64,000 bases of DNA from Rhodoplanes serenus. Its GTDB lineage: Bacteria > Pseudomonadota > Alphaproteobacteria > Rhizobiales > Xanthobacteraceae. Location of the stretch: NCBI GenBank assembly GCA_945893145.1, contig CAMDDZ010000012.1, forward strand, positions 22,581 to 86,580, written 5' to 3'. Numbering within the stretch: the first letter of the stretch is position 1; each line of letters starts with the position of its first letter. Position numbers and translations under genes: made by a program. Below the pieces are notes generated by a model. That model searched no databases, was not told where the DNA came from, and saw only the letters and a program-made list of their open reading frames with translations. Positions 55,435 to 64,000 of the stretch are shown piece by piece.

Positions 55435-57753
55435 ATGCCTTCTCCTCTGATCGGCTCGCGCACCCTTCGCCTGGAAGACGAGCCGCTGTTGCGCGGCCGT
55501 GGACGCTTCGTCGACGACGTGGCGGCAAGCGGCGCGATGCATGTCGCCTTCCTGCGCAGCCCGCATCCGCACGCGATCATCCGCGGCGTCGACAAGACGG
55601 CGGCGCTAGTGGTGCCAGGTGTGCACGCCGTGCTCACACTCGACGATCTCGCCAAGGTGATGGTCAAGCGCCGCATGGTGCGCCATTCCAACTCCGGCAT
55701 GCCGCTCGACAATGCCTGGCCGTTCGCCCTCGCCGATGGCGAGGTCTGCTACGTCGGCGAGCCGGTTGTACTGGTGGTGGCGAGCAGCCGCTATCTCGCC
55801 GAAGACGCGGCGGCGCAGGTGACGGTCGATTACGACGTGCAGCCGTTCGTCGCCGACGTGCGGCAGGCGGCCTCGCTGCCGCCGCTGCGGCGCGAACTCA
55901 AGAGCAACGTGGTCACGACATACAAGATCGCGTTCGGCGATGCCGATGCGGCGTTCAAGGGCGCGGCCCACGTTTTCCATCAGGACCTCTGGCAGCACCG
56001 CGGCAGCGCCCATTCGATCGAGGCGCGCGGCGTGTTTGCGGAATACCGCGCGGCCGACGGTGGCATCACGGTCCACGCCTCGACCCAGAAGGCGCACGAC
56101 CTCAAGCAGACGCTGACGTCGCTAATGGATCTCGACGAAGGCTTGCGCGTGGTGGCACCCGACATCGGCGGCGGCTTCGGGCCAAAGCTCTGCGTCTATT
56201 CCGAGGACGTGGCGGTGGTCGCGGCGGCGAAGCTGCTGCGGCGCTCGCTGAAATGGATCGAGGACCGGCGCGAGTATTTCACCAACGCGGTTCACGAACG
56301 CGACCAATATTGGTCGCTCGATGTCGCGGTCGACGCGGGCGCAAAAATCCTCGGCATCCGCGGCAAGCTGTTGCACGACATGGGCGCCTACGCGATCCAG
56401 GACCCGAACATCCCCTACAATTCCGCGACCACGATGAGCGGGCCCTATGTGGTGCCGAACGTCACGGTCGACGTCACCATTGCGATGAGCAACAAGACGC
56501 CGGTGTCGTCGGTGCGCGGCGCCGGCTATCCGCAGGCGGCGTTTGCGATGGAGCGGCTGCTCGACCGTGTAGCGCGCGAGATGAAGCTCGACCGCGCCGA
56601 GGTGCGCCGCCGCAACCTCATCCCGGCGAGCAAAATGCCGTATCGCAAGCCGCTGAAGGCGCGCTCCGGCATGGCGATGGAATACGACAGCGGCGATTAC
56701 CCGGCCTGCCAGGCCGAAGTGCTGAACGCCGCGGGCTGGGATGATTTTCCGAAACGCCAGGCGCAGGCGCGCGCGCAAGGCCGCTATCTCGGCATGGGCC
56801 TCGCGCACGGCGTCAAAGGCACCGGCCGCGGCCCCTTCGAGTCGGGCCTGGTCCGCATTTCACGGACCGGCCGGATCACCGTATTCACCGGCGCATCCGC
56901 GATGGGCCAAGGCCTCGGCACCGCGATGGCGCAGATCGCAGCGAGCCAGCTCGGCGTGGCGGTCGACAGAGTACAGGTGGTGGCGGGCGACACCGCCACC
57001 GTGTCGCTTGGCCTCGGCGGCTTCGCCAGCCGCCAGACCGTCACCGCCGGCTCCTCGGTCATGCTGGCGGCAAAACAGGTGGCCGAAAAGGCAAAGAAAG
57101 TTGCGTCACACGTTCTGGAAGCGGCCGAGCACGATCTCGAACTCGTCGACGGCGAGGTGCGCGTGGTCGGCGCGCCGCAGCTCAATATGAAGCTCGCCGA
57201 GATTGCGCGCATACTGCAGGGTGCGCCGGGCTACGGCTTCCCGGCTGGTGTCGATCCCGGCCTCGAAGCCACCGTCATGCACCGCACCGACGCGCTGTCC
57301 TACGCCAATGCTTGCCACGCCGCCGAGGTCGAGGTCGATATCGAGACTGGCGAGGTGAAAATCCTGCGCTACATCGCGCTGCAGGATTCCGGCGTGCTGA
57401 TCAATCCGATGCTGGTCGAAGGCCAGATCCACGGCGGCGTCGCGCACGGCATCGGCAACACATTCTACGAATGGATGGGCTACGACGACGCGGCGCAACC
57501 GGTGACCACGACGTTCGCCGACTATCTGCTGCCGACATCGACCGAAGTGCCGATGCTGACCACGCTGTACAAGGAGACGCCGTCGCCGCTCAATCCGCTG
57601 GGGGTGAAGGGCGTTGGCGAGGCCGGCACGATTCCGGCGGCGGCTGCGCTGATTTCGGCGGTCGAGGACGCGCTGTCGCCGTTCAACGTGCACATCGGCC
57701 AGGTGCCGATCTCACCGATGAAGCTTTCGGAGATGATCCGGGCGGGCCGTTAG
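55435..57753 (+). CDS. Xanthine dehydrogenase family molybdopterin-binding subunit (second set)
   Basis: 772 residues. The usual start GSRTLRLEDEPLLRGRGRFVDD, the molybdopterin loop DIGGGFGPKLCVYSED, SVRGAGYPQAAFAMERLLD (no AYxCSFR, so not CO dehydrogenase) and KGVGEAGTIPAAA with the catalytic Glu are present. Its 2Fe-2S and FAD partners are not adjacent in the same direction; the likely ones are at 58742-60117 on the other strand. No strong ribosome site precedes ATG 55435, and a family B repeat abuts it. Confidence 0.9.
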   Translation: MPSPLIGSRTLRLEDEPLLRGRGRFVDDVAASGAMHVAFLRSPHPHAIIRGVDKTAALVVPGVHAVLTLDDLAKVMVKRRMVRHSNSGMPLDNAWPFALADGEVCYVGEPVVLVVASSRYLAEDAAAQVTVDYDVQPFVADVRQAASLPPLRRELKSNVVTTYKIAFGDADAAFKGAAHVFHQDLWQHRGSAHSIEARGVFAEYRAADGGITVHASTQKAHDLKQTLTSLMDLDEGLRVVAPDIGGGFGPKLCVYSEDVAVVAAAKLLRRSLKWIEDRREYFTNAVHERDQYWSLDVAVDAGAKILGIRGKLLHDMGAYAIQDPNIPYNSATTMSGPYVVPNVTVDVTIAMSNKTPVSSVRGAGYPQAAFAMERLLDRVAREMKLDRAEVRRRNLIPASKMPYRKPLKARSGMAMEYDSGDYPACQAEVLNAAGWDDFPKRQAQARAQGRYLGMGLAHGVKGTGRGPFESGLVRISRTGRITVFTGASAMGQGLGTAMAQIAASQLGVAVDRVQVVAGDTATVSLGLGGFASRQTVTAGSSVMLAAKQVAEKAKKVASHVLEAAEHDLELVDGEVRVVGAPQLNMKLAEIARILQGAPGYGFPAGVDPGLEATVMHRTDALSYANACHAAEVEVDIETGEVKILRYIALQDSGVLINPMLVEGQIHGGVAHGIGNTFYEWMGYDDAAQPVTTTFADYLLPTSTEVPMLTTLYKETPSPLNPLGVKGVGEAGTIPAAAALISAVEDALSPFNVHIGQVPISPMKLSEMIRAGR

Positions 57754-57762
57754 GCCCTACCC

Positions 57763-58431
57763 TTAGATCGCCGACGCGACGCTTTCGAGGCCGATGACGC
57801 GCGCGAGCTGCCGGACCTCGCGCTTCTGGTCCTCGCGCAGCATCATCAACAGCGGCATCGCGGCCGAGATGAGTTGCTGCACTTCGGTACTGTTGACGTC
57901 GATTGACGGTGCACCGGCGCGCGCGCCTCTGCGGCGGGCCTCGCGGGTCTGGTGGCGAATCACGCCGCGGAGCGCAGCTTCGACTGCGGGCCAGTATTCC
58001 TCTTGGGCCTGCGTCAGCCGCAGCCGGCCCTTGAAGCCCGGAATTTGCGTTTCCTCGAACAGCCCGTTCGAGATCGTTGCAGCCGAACGCTTGGGCTTAT
58101 CCTGCGGTTTCAACTCGGGCGGCGGCGGAAGCATCGCGACGGCCGCGGGCTTACGCGGTGCGGGTGCCACGCTCGGCGCAAACGCTATGGGCGGCTGCGC
58201 GGTGAGCGTCGCGGGTGTGCTTTCGAGCGAGGCGAGCTGGAAGTTCGGCGCCGGCGCCACAAGCCGGTCGCCCTTGGCCAAGGTATTGGATCTTTGTGAA
58301 CCGAAGCTCAGCAGACCGGACTGTGCATTGGCCGACTGCATCGAGTACGAACGCCAGCCCGCGAGCGATATGGCTGTGACCAAAAGGAAAAGGACAAACG
58401 CAGGTGCTCCACCGATTCTTCTTCGGGCCAA
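57763..58431 (-). CDS. Membrane-anchored hypothetical protein with C-terminal helical domain
   Basis: 222 residues from TTG 58431, which has GGGGGGTGG just upstream. One membrane helix at ~9-25 (GAPAFVLFLLVTAISLAGW), a Pro/Ala-rich linker (~60-110), then a helical part: GRLRLTQAQEEYWPAVEAAL and LREDQKREVRQLARVIGLE. The LTQAQ and EDQKREV pieces recall the LTxxQ repeats of Spy/CpxP-like periplasmic proteins, but the match is partial. Function unknown. It separates the two halves of the second molybdenum hydroxylase. Confidence 0.65.
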   Translation of the reverse strand: MARRRIGGAPAFVLFLLVTAISLAGWRSYSMQSANAQSGLLSFGSQRSNTLAKGDRLVAPAPNFQLASLESTPATLTAQPPIAFAPSVAPAPRKPAAVAMLPPPPELKPQDKPKRSAATISNGLFEETQIPGFKGRLRLTQAQEEYWPAVEAALRGVIRHQTREARRRGARAGAPSIDVNSTEVQQLISAAMPLLMMLREDQKREVRQLARVIGLESVASAI

Positions 58432-58741
58432 ATGCCACCCCCCGCACGATTACGACGCCACTGCTGTCGTGTCTCGCAAACGCGGATTAATTATGACTTA
58501 ACCATGTTGGTTCCGCGCGGCACCTTGTTGCCATCGAATTAAGACGCGATGCAATCAATCAAGGTAAATCGCAACTAAACGCAGGTTCCATTGGCCGCGT
58601 TATTGCCGCATTCGGGAAAATTTTTTTGCCTCACACCGCGCGGTGCGTGCCCAGTCACCGATCAAAGCCCTGCACTTGTCATCCGGCGGAGGAAAAACAC
58701 CGCCACGACTCACAGCATTGTTGGCAGGCGGCCGATCGAGG
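58432..58741. other. 310 bp intergenic region without a supported gene
   Basis: The half next to 58431 must hold the promoter of the hypothetical gene (minus strand); a CATAAT at ~58489-58494 on that strand could be a -10 box, with no clear -35. An A/T-rich patch GGGAAAATTTTTTTGCC lies at 58614-58630. I see no tRNA, no convincing hairpin terminator and no open frame with a ribosome site. Confidence 0.5.
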
Positions 58742-59233
58742 TCAGGCGGGCGTTGCACGCATGCGCTTAGCCGCATCGAGCGCGGCCAGCACGATACCCT
58801 GGTAGCCGGTACAGCGGCAGAGGTTGCCCGAGATCGCGATCCGCACCTCCTGCTCGGTGGGGTCGGGATTGTCGCGCAGGAATTCGAGCAGCGTCGTCAG
58901 CATTCCCGGCGTGCAGAAGCCGCATTGCAGGCCGTGGTTGTCGCGGAACGCCTCCTGCAACGGATGCAGCTTGTCCTCGCTCGGCGCGATGCCCTCGACG
59001 GTTAGGATCTCGTGGCCGTCGGCCTGCACCGCCAGCATCAGGCAGGAACGTGCCGACTTTCCGTCGAGCAGAATGGTACAGGCGCCACAGACGCCGTGCT
59101 CGCAACCGAGATGCGTGCCGGTCAGGCCGAGGTCATAACGGATAAAATCTGCGAGCGTGATGCGGACCGGAACTTCCTTCCGCTCGTACTTGGTGCCGTT
59201 CACCGTCACCGTGATGGCGCGCTTCTCACTCAT
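58742..59233 (-). CDS. 2Fe-2S subunit of molybdenum hydroxylase (second set)
   Basis: 163 residues from ATG 59233, 2 bp after the FAD-subunit stop. Both clusters are complete: [15 protein letters not shown] with SCLML, and CGFCTPGM with CRCTGY. The N terminus [18 protein letters not shown] is the ferredoxin-like strand. It pairs with the FAD gene and probably with the large subunit at 55435-57753. Confidence 0.92.
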   Translation of the reverse strand: MSEKRAITVTVNGTKYERKEVPVRITLADFIRYDLGLTGTHLGCEHGVCGACTILLDGKSARSCLMLAVQADGHEILTVEGIAPSEDKLHPLQEAFRDNHGLQCGFCTPGMLTTLLEFLRDNPDPTEQEVRIAISGNLCRCTGYQGIVLAALDAAKRMRATPA

Positions 59234-59235
59234 AA

Positions 59236-60117
59236 TTAGTGTTTCCGATTCCACGGCGCGTTTTCGGCCAGACCGGCAGCCTTCTCCAGCGCGCGGCGCG
59301 ACAGCACCGCGGCGAGGTGTTGCCGGTAATCGGCCGAGGCGTGAATGTCCGACATCGCTTCGATGCTGCGGCAGCTTTCGCAGGCCTTGCGGAACAGGTC
59401 ACTCGATGGCGCCTGGCCGGTGATCTGCTTCTCAACATCGGTGGCACGCACCGGCGCGACCGCAACACCGCCGATCGTCACCGAAGCGCGCGCGATCTTG
59501 CCGCCGTCGATGGCAAGCAGCGCCGCGGCCGACACGATGGCGAAATCGCCGTGGCGGCGCGAAAACTCGACGAACGCCGATTTGTGACCGGCCGGCCAGA
59601 GCGGCAGGCGCACCGCGGTCACGATCTCATTCAGCTCAATCGACGGCGTCAGGTAACCGGCAGGGAAATCGGCGAATTTGATCTCGCGCTGGCCGTTCGG
59701 CCCGCTCACCACCACGGTTGCATCCATCGCCATCGCGACCGAAACCAGCTCTGCGGCCGGGTCGAGGTGACACAGCGAGCCGCCGATGGTACCGCGGTTG
59801 CGGGTCTGGCGGTGGCCGATGTGCATGATGGCCTGGTGCAGCAGCGGGCACTTCGCCCTCACCAGATCGGAGAATTCGACGTCGCGCTGGCGCGTCATGG
59901 CGCCAATTTCGAGCGTGCCGCCGTTCTCCTTGATGTAGGAGAGGCCGTCCACACGATTGAGATCGATCACGTGGTCGGGCAGCACGAAGCGCATGTTGAG
60001 CATCGGCATCAGCGACTGGCCGCCGGCGAGAAGCTTGGCGTTATCGAGCGTGCCCAAAAGGCCAACAGCCTCGGCAACGGTCTTCGGGTCGTGGTATTGG
60101 AAGGGCGGGGGCTTCAT
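59236..60117 (-). CDS. FAD-binding subunit of molybdenum hydroxylase (second set)
   Basis: 293 residues from ATG 60117 ([13 protein letters not shown]); the longer frame to 60363 has no support and overlaps the divergent Bug gene. FAD loops [18 protein letters not shown] and [19 protein letters not shown], with the C-terminal CO_deh_flav_C domain after [15 protein letters not shown]. Divergent from the Bug gene at 60181 across 63 bp, implying shared regulation. Confidence 0.9.
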   Translation of the reverse strand: MKPPPFQYHDPKTVAEAVGLLGTLDNAKLLAGGQSLMPMLNMRFVLPDHVIDLNRVDGLSYIKENGGTLEIGAMTRQRDVEFSDLVRAKCPLLHQAIMHIGHRQTRNRGTIGGSLCHLDPAAELVSVAMAMDATVVVSGPNGQREIKFADFPAGYLTPSIELNEIVTAVRLPLWPAGHKSAFVEFSRRHGDFAIVSAAALLAIDGGKIARASVTIGGVAVAPVRATDVEKQITGQAPSSDLFRKACESCRSIEAMSDIHASADYRQHLAAVLSRRALEKAAGLAENAPWNRKH

Positions 60118-60180
60118 CGCAGTCCTGACGCAACGGATGGGCCGAGTATAGGAAACCATCGCAACGTGGAGCAACCGCCG

Positions 60181-61206
60181 ATGCGCCGGATCGTCGCCCT
60201 CATCCTGTTGGCCCTGTCGTTTGCGCTGCCGCAGCAGGCCAATGCGGAAAACGCCGTGGCCGACTTCTATCGCGGTCGCAGCGTCAACCTGATCGTCGGC
60301 TACAGCGCGGGCGGCGGCTACGATGCCTGGGCACGCGTTCTCGCCCGCCACATGGGCAAACACATTCCCGGCAACCCCGCGATTGTGGTGCAGAACATGC
60401 CGGGCGCGGGCTCGCTCAAGGCCGCGAACTACCTGTTCAACGTGGCGCCGAAGGACGGCACGACATTCGGCATTTTCAGCCGCGGCATGGTGATGGAGCC
60501 GCTAATCGGCGGCGCCGGCACGCAATACGATTCCACCAAGTTCAACTGGCTCGGCAGCGGCACCAACGAGGACAGCGTGTTCGTCATCTGGCACACCTCG
60601 CCGGTGAAAACCTGGGCCGACATGCTGGCCAAGACCTTCACGGTCGGCGGCGAAGGCTCGGGCTCAGATCCCGACGTCTATGCGCTGCTTCTGCGCAACG
60701 CGTTCGACGTCAAGCTCCGGCTGATCAGCGGCTACCCCGGCAGCGCCGAGATCGCGCTCGCGCTCGAGCGCGGCGAGGTGGACGCCCGCACCAGTTGGTC
60801 GTGGTCGAGTCTTAAGGCGCAGCGGCCGGACTGGGTCCGCGACAAGAAAGTGTCCTTGCCGGTGCAGCTCAACCTGACGCGCGGCGCCGAGTTGCAGGAC
60901 GTGCCCGCCATCACCGAATTCGCCAAGGACGAGCGGCAGCGGCAAATGCTCAAGCTTGTGGTTAGTCGACAGGCGATGGCGCGGCCGTTCGCAGCGCCGC
61001 CCGGCATTCCCGATGACCGCAAGCTGGCGTTGCGCAAAGCCTTCGACGACACCATGAAAGACCCGGGGTTCCTCGTCGAGATGAAGGCGCGCGGCATGGA
61101 GGTCAATCCGGTGAGCGGCGCCGACCTCGACAAGCTGGTGGCCGAGCTTTACGCGACGCCGCCTGCCGTGGTGGCCGAGACGCGAAAGGCCATCGGCGGG
61201 CAGTAG
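60181..61206 (+). CDS. Bug-like periplasmic substrate-binding protein
   Basis: 341 residues from ATG 60181. Signal peptide ~1-22 (RRIVALILLALSFALPQQ ... NAEN). VNLIVGYSAGGGYDAWARVLA, HMGKHIPGNPAIVVQNMPGAG and ARPFAAPPGIPDDRK match the paralogue at 54258-55274. Paired with the FAD/2Fe-2S genes by divergent promoters, so it may deliver the substrate of that oxidoreductase. No TctA/TctB permease in the window. Confidence 0.88.
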   Translation: MRRIVALILLALSFALPQQANAENAVADFYRGRSVNLIVGYSAGGGYDAWARVLARHMGKHIPGNPAIVVQNMPGAGSLKAANYLFNVAPKDGTTFGIFSRGMVMEPLIGGAGTQYDSTKFNWLGSGTNEDSVFVIWHTSPVKTWADMLAKTFTVGGEGSGSDPDVYALLLRNAFDVKLRLISGYPGSAEIALALERGEVDARTSWSWSSLKAQRPDWVRDKKVSLPVQLNLTRGAELQDVPAITEFAKDERQRQMLKLVVSRQAMARPFAAPPGIPDDRKLALRKAFDDTMKDPGFLVEMKARGMEVNPVSGADLDKLVAELYATPPAVVAETRKAIGGQ

Positions 61207-61334
61207 TGCGGGCGTGTCCCGGGCGCAGCACGAAGCGCAGCGAAGTGGTGCGCTGCACCGCGTATCTACCCCTGGAAAATGCGGCCTGCGACCCTGCTAT
61301 GATCGGACAAACCGCAACGATGGGGAGCCGCGTT

Positions 61335-62705
61335 ATGCCATCCGGCGTATTCGATTCGACGCTGCTCAAGCACATCTGGGGCACCGACGAGCTGCGCGCG
61401 ATCTTCAACGACGAGAACCGCGTCCAGAAGTGGTACGACTACGAGGCGGCGCTGGCACTCGCCCAGGCCGAGCTCGGCATCGTGCCGCATGCGGCCGCGA
61501 ACGAAATTACCGCCAAGGCCAAGGTCGGCAACGTCGATCTCGAAACCATCGCCGAGGGCGTGCGCGTGACCAAGCATCCGCTGGTGCCGGCGTTGCGCGC
61601 CTTGCAAGCGGTCTGCGCCGGCGATCACGGCGAATACATCCATTTCGGCCCGACCACGCAGGACGTGCTCGACACCGGCATGATGCTTCAGATCAAGGAA
61701 GCGCATGCGGTGTTCCTGCGCGACCTGCGCGCCATTGGACGCGAACTTTATCGCTTGGCTGAAACCCACAAGAACACGCCGATGGCCGGCCGCAGCCACG
61801 GCGTGCAGGCGCTGCCGATCACCTTCGGGCATAAGGCCGCGGTCTGGCTCGCCGAGATGGGGCGCCATCACGAACGCCTGACACAACTGGAAACGCGAAT
61901 GTTCGTCGGCAGCCTGGTCGGCGCGGTCGGCACCAAGGCGTCGTTCGGCGAACAGGCGTTCGAACTGGACAAAAGAGTCATGGCGCGGCTCGGCCTCGGC
62001 GTCGCCGATATCAACTGGCAGCCGGCGCGCGACCGCTTTGCGGAATATGTCGGCGTGCTGGGATTGATCGGCGGCAGCCTCGGCAAGATTGCGCACGAGA
62101 TCATCATGCTGGCGCACACCGAGATCGACGAGTTGGCCGAGCCGTTCAACGAGGGCAAGGTCGGCTCCTCGACCATGCCGCACAAACGCAACCCGGTGGT
62201 GGCCGAAGGCGTGCTCGCGGTCTCGCGCGCGCTCCGTTACACCGTCGCGCTGATGCACGAGGCGATGCTACTCGAGCACGAACGCGACGCCTCGGTGTGG
62301 CGCGTCGAATGGAAGGCCATCCCGGAAGCTTGCTTGATGACCGGCGCAATCCTGGCGCAGATGAAATCCATCCTGGCGGGCTTGAAAGTCAACGTCACGC
62401 GGATGCGTAAGAACCTGGACATGCTCGGTGGCCTGCTGCTGTCGGAGCGCGTGATGTTTGCGCTCGCCGACAAGCTCGGCAAGCAGAGCGCACATGAGGT
62501 GGTCTATCACGCCGCGATGCGCAGCGTTGAACAAGGCGTCACCTTCGAGGCCGCCTTGATGGAGAAGCCCGAGGTCAAGCAGGCGCTCGGCACCGACGCC
62601 CTCAAGGCGCTGTTCGATCCGACGACCTACGTTGGTCTCGCACCCGAAATCGTCGATCGCGTGCTGGCTGAGGCGCGCGCCTCCGGCTGGCTCGACGCGA
62701 AATAA
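61335..62705 (+). CDS. Fumarase/adenylosuccinate lyase superfamily protein
   Basis: 456 residues from ATG 61335, behind GGGGAG; ATG 61320 and the longer frame from 61206 are alternatives. VGSSTMPHKRNPVVAEG is the superfamily signature, HFGPTTQDVLDTG holds the TxQD segment with the substrate-binding Thr, and MAGRSHGVQALPITFG has the catalytic-region His. PurB, argininosuccinate lyase-like and carboxymuconate cycloisomerase proteins all share this pattern. As no purine genes are near and aromatic catabolism genes are, a catabolic lyase or cycloisomerase seems as likely as PurB. Confidence 0.87.
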   Translation: MPSGVFDSTLLKHIWGTDELRAIFNDENRVQKWYDYEAALALAQAELGIVPHAAANEITAKAKVGNVDLETIAEGVRVTKHPLVPALRALQAVCAGDHGEYIHFGPTTQDVLDTGMMLQIKEAHAVFLRDLRAIGRELYRLAETHKNTPMAGRSHGVQALPITFGHKAAVWLAEMGRHHERLTQLETRMFVGSLVGAVGTKASFGEQAFELDKRVMARLGLGVADINWQPARDRFAEYVGVLGLIGGSLGKIAHEIIMLAHTEIDELAEPFNEGKVGSSTMPHKRNPVVAEGVLAVSRALRYTVALMHEAMLLEHERDASVWRVEWKAIPEACLMTGAILAQMKSILAGLKVNVTRMRKNLDMLGGLLLSERVMFALADKLGKQSAHEVVYHAAMRSVEQGVTFEAALMEKPEVKQALGTDALKALFDPTTYVGLAPEIVDRVLAEARASGWLDAK

Positions 62706-62730
62706 TCCGAAAAGCCCCGAAAACACGCGC

Positions 62731-62777
62731 TTGACAAAAGTCGCGCTGCTCTTTATTTAACCAACACGTTAATTAAC
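62731..62777 (+). promoter_or_regulatory. Promoter and candidate ArsR operator
   Basis: TTGACA at 62731-62736 is a perfect -35. A weak -10 (TATTTA at 62754-62759) follows after 17 bp. Overlapping the start region are TTAAC (62757-62761), GTTAA (62768-62772) and TTAAC (62773-62777), the last two making the perfect palindrome GTTAATTAAC. ArsR regulators commonly bind such inverted repeats over their own promoter. Confidence 0.6.
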
Positions 62778-62796
62778 TTACTGGTGAAATAAGACG

Positions 62797-63189
62797 ATGC
62801 CGCCGGACCACCTGAGCACCACGTTCGCAGCGTTGGCCGACCCGACCCGCCGGGCGATCCTGGCGCGGCTCGCGCTCGGCGAGACTTCGGTGACGGAGCT
62901 CGCCAAGCCGTTCGACATCAGCGGCCCCGCGATCTCCAAGCATCTCAAGGTGCTGGAGCACGCCGGCCTGATCACGCGCGGCCGCGAGGCGCAATGGCGC
63001 CCGTGCAAGATCGAACCTACAGGTCTGAAAGGCGTTGACGAATGGCTGGAGCGTTATCGCCAACTCTGGGAGGAGCGGCTCGACCGGCTCGGCGATTATC
63101 TGCGCCAACTGCAGGCCAAGAACAAAGCGGACAAGTCCAAATCCGACAGGTCAGACAAGCCGGAGAAGCCCCGTGGCCGCAAGAAGTAG
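62797..63189 (+). CDS. ArsR family transcriptional regulator
   Basis: 130 residues. The winged helix is clear: FAALADPTRRAILARLALGE, SVTELAKPFDISGPAISKHLKVLEHAGLI and TRGREAQWRPCKIEPTGLK. DISGPAISKHLKVL is the recognition helix. There is no ELCVCDL metal site, so metal sensing of the SmtB/ArsR type is unlikely. Followed by PhnB-like and SRPBCC genes; ArsR-SRPBCC cassettes are common and the regulator is usually their repressor. The tail is highly basic (Lys/Arg/Ser). Confidence 0.92.
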   Translation: MPPDHLSTTFAALADPTRRAILARLALGETSVTELAKPFDISGPAISKHLKVLEHAGLITRGREAQWRPCKIEPTGLKGVDEWLERYRQLWEERLDRLGDYLRQLQAKNKADKSKSDRSDKPEKPRGRKK

Positions 63190-63293
63190 CATCGACCTGG
63201 AGCAGGATCCGCACGCCATGATCGGCTCGCGCGAGATCGACACGGCCTGAGCATCATCAACCGTTAGACAAAGCAAAACTGAAAGGAAATCCT

Positions 63294-63707
63294 ATGGCAG
63301 TCACTCCCTACTTGTTCCTCGACGGCCGCTGCGAAGAGGCGATCGAGTTCTACAAGAAAACCCTGGGCGCCACCGTCGGCATGATGATGCGCTTCAAGGA
63401 GAGTCCCGATCCCAACTCCTGCGGAGCCGGCAACGAAAACAAGGTCATGCACGCGTGCATCACCATCAACGACGCGCCCTTGATGATGTCCGACGGTCAC
63501 GCCAAGAACGCCCCGGAGTTCAAGGGCTTCTCGCTGTCGCTCGACGCCAAGGAAGCCGCCGAAGGCGATCGGATGTTCAACGCGCTCGCGCAGGGCGGCC
63601 AGGTGCAGATGCCGCTGACCGAAACGTTCTTCGCCAAGCGATTCGGCATGGTCGCCGACAAGTTCGGCGTCGGCTGGATGATCATCGCTGGCCCGAAGAA
63701 CCCATAA
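63294..63707 (+). CDS. PhnB-like VOC superfamily protein
   Basis: 137 residues from ATG 63294 with AAAGGAAATCC upstream. VTPYLFLDGRCEEAIEFYKKTLGA is the N-terminal VOC motif typical of PhnB (3-demethylubiquinone methyltransferase-like / glyoxalase fold). MLTE-type MPLTETFFAKRFGMVADKFGVGWMI closes the fold. Function is unknown for the family as a whole; it may be a metal-binding or resistance protein. In an ArsR-PhnB-SRPBCC cassette. Confidence 0.9.
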   Translation: MAVTPYLFLDGRCEEAIEFYKKTLGATVGMMMRFKESPDPNSCGAGNENKVMHACITINDAPLMMSDGHAKNAPEFKGFSLSLDAKEAAEGDRMFNALAQGGQVQMPLTETFFAKRFGMVADKFGVGWMIIAGPKNP

Positions 63708-63739
63708 GAGAGAGCCCAAGAAAGCCCGAGAGAGAAACA

Positions 63740-64000
63740 ATGAGCGCGAGTACCGCAACCATGTCGACCGACACCAAGAGTGCAGACTTCGTCATCTCGC
63801 GCGTGTTCGACGCGCCGCGGGAGCTGGTGTGGAAGTGCTTCACCGATCCGGAGCGCATGAAGGAATGGTGGGGCCCCAAGGGTGTCAGCGTGGTCCAATC
63901 GAAAATGGACCTGCGCGTCGGCGGCACCTACCACTACGGTATGAAGAACCCGGACGGCTCGGTGATGTGGGGCCGCCAAGTCTATCGAGAGATCACGCCG
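63740..64000 (+). CDS. SRPBCC (AHSA1-type) protein, 3'-truncated by window edge
   Basis: 87 codons are seen from ATG 63740 to the end of the window; the start lies 32 bp after the PhnB-like gene. FVISRVFDAPRELVWKCFTD and ERMKEWWGPKGVSV are the N-terminal hallmarks of the AHSA1/CalC SRPBCC family, followed by the strands MDLRVGGTYHYGM and VMWGRQVYREI. It probably binds a hydrophobic ligand. The ArsR regulator two genes upstream is its likely repressor. Confidence 0.9.
   Translation, partial: MSASTATMSTDTKSADFVISRVFDAPRELVWKCFTDPERMKEWWGPKGVSVVQSKMDLRVGGTYHYGMKNPDGSVMWGRQVYREITP

Noticed and set aside
63172..63250. A 25-codon frame overlapping the ArsR gene end, before the PhnB-like gene
   Set aside because: Too short, no domain, no distinct ribosome site; probably spacer.

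Overview
The window is GC-rich, densely packed DNA from an alphaproteobacterium, most likely a Hyphomicrobiales member close to Bradyrhizobium or Xanthobacteraceae. This rests on the protein families present (Bug-type binding proteins without permeases, several xanthine-dehydrogenase-family enzymes, HyuA/HyuB, UbiD, DUF993) and on dispersed palindromic repeats of the kind common in that group. No rRNA, CRISPR array, transposase or integrase was seen. One tRNA (Ser, anticodon GGA) is present.

Region 1 (1-18641) is a molybdenum/tungsten homeostasis island. It holds three MoeA-family genes (one cut by the window edge, one fused to a binding-protein-like domain, one coupled to mobB), mobA and fdhD, and a long minus-strand block. 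That block carries TupABC (tungstate/molybdate import), a ModE-type regulator without an effector domain, an unknown membrane protein, a FecBCD/MolABC-like importer and a ModA-like protein without a signal peptide. Divergent from tupB is a regulator that joins an excisionase-type HTH to the same kind of binding domain found on the MoeA fusion. Three GCATAT direct repeats, exactly 10 bp apart, lie between the two genes. An LTA-synthase-like sulfatase, an alpha/beta hydrolase, a small secreted protein and a solitary lpxA are interspersed.

Region 2 (18705-22394) is tRNA-Ser followed 39 bp later by one large gene encoding a TIR domain joined to a KAP-type P-loop NTPase with coiled coils and membrane segments. 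It looks like a single-gene defence cargo at a tRNA locus.

Region 3 (22516-45829) is catabolic: a GST; a minus-strand operon of Gfo/Idh/MocA dehydrogenase, MFS transporter, DUF993 aldolase-like protein and TIM-barrel isomerase; a divergent hyuA-hyuB-M24-M24 operon whose M24 proteins lack peptidase metal ligands; a three-subunit molybdenum hydroxylase flanked by two paralogous 4,5-dihydroxyphthalate-decarboxylase-like proteins and a cupin; then an EamA-type transporter, a quinone oxidoreductase, Ogt, a SYLF protein and a PuuE-like deacetylase.

Region 4 (46080-64000) starts with a TcuA-like flavoprotein, divergent from a two-gene caspase-like peptidase plus alpha/beta hydrolase cassette. More catabolic genes follow: Bug binding proteins, a TauD-type dioxygenase, UbiD, a second molybdenum hydroxylase split between strands, and a fumarase-superfamily lyase. 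It ends with an ArsR / PhnB-like / SRPBCC module cut by the window edge.

The molybdenum hydroxylases (two sets) are plausible consumers of the cofactor made by region 1. The strongest candidates for something undescribed are the PBP-domain regulator with its operator, the TIR-KAP gene, the caspase/hydrolase pair, and the modular hairpin repeats.
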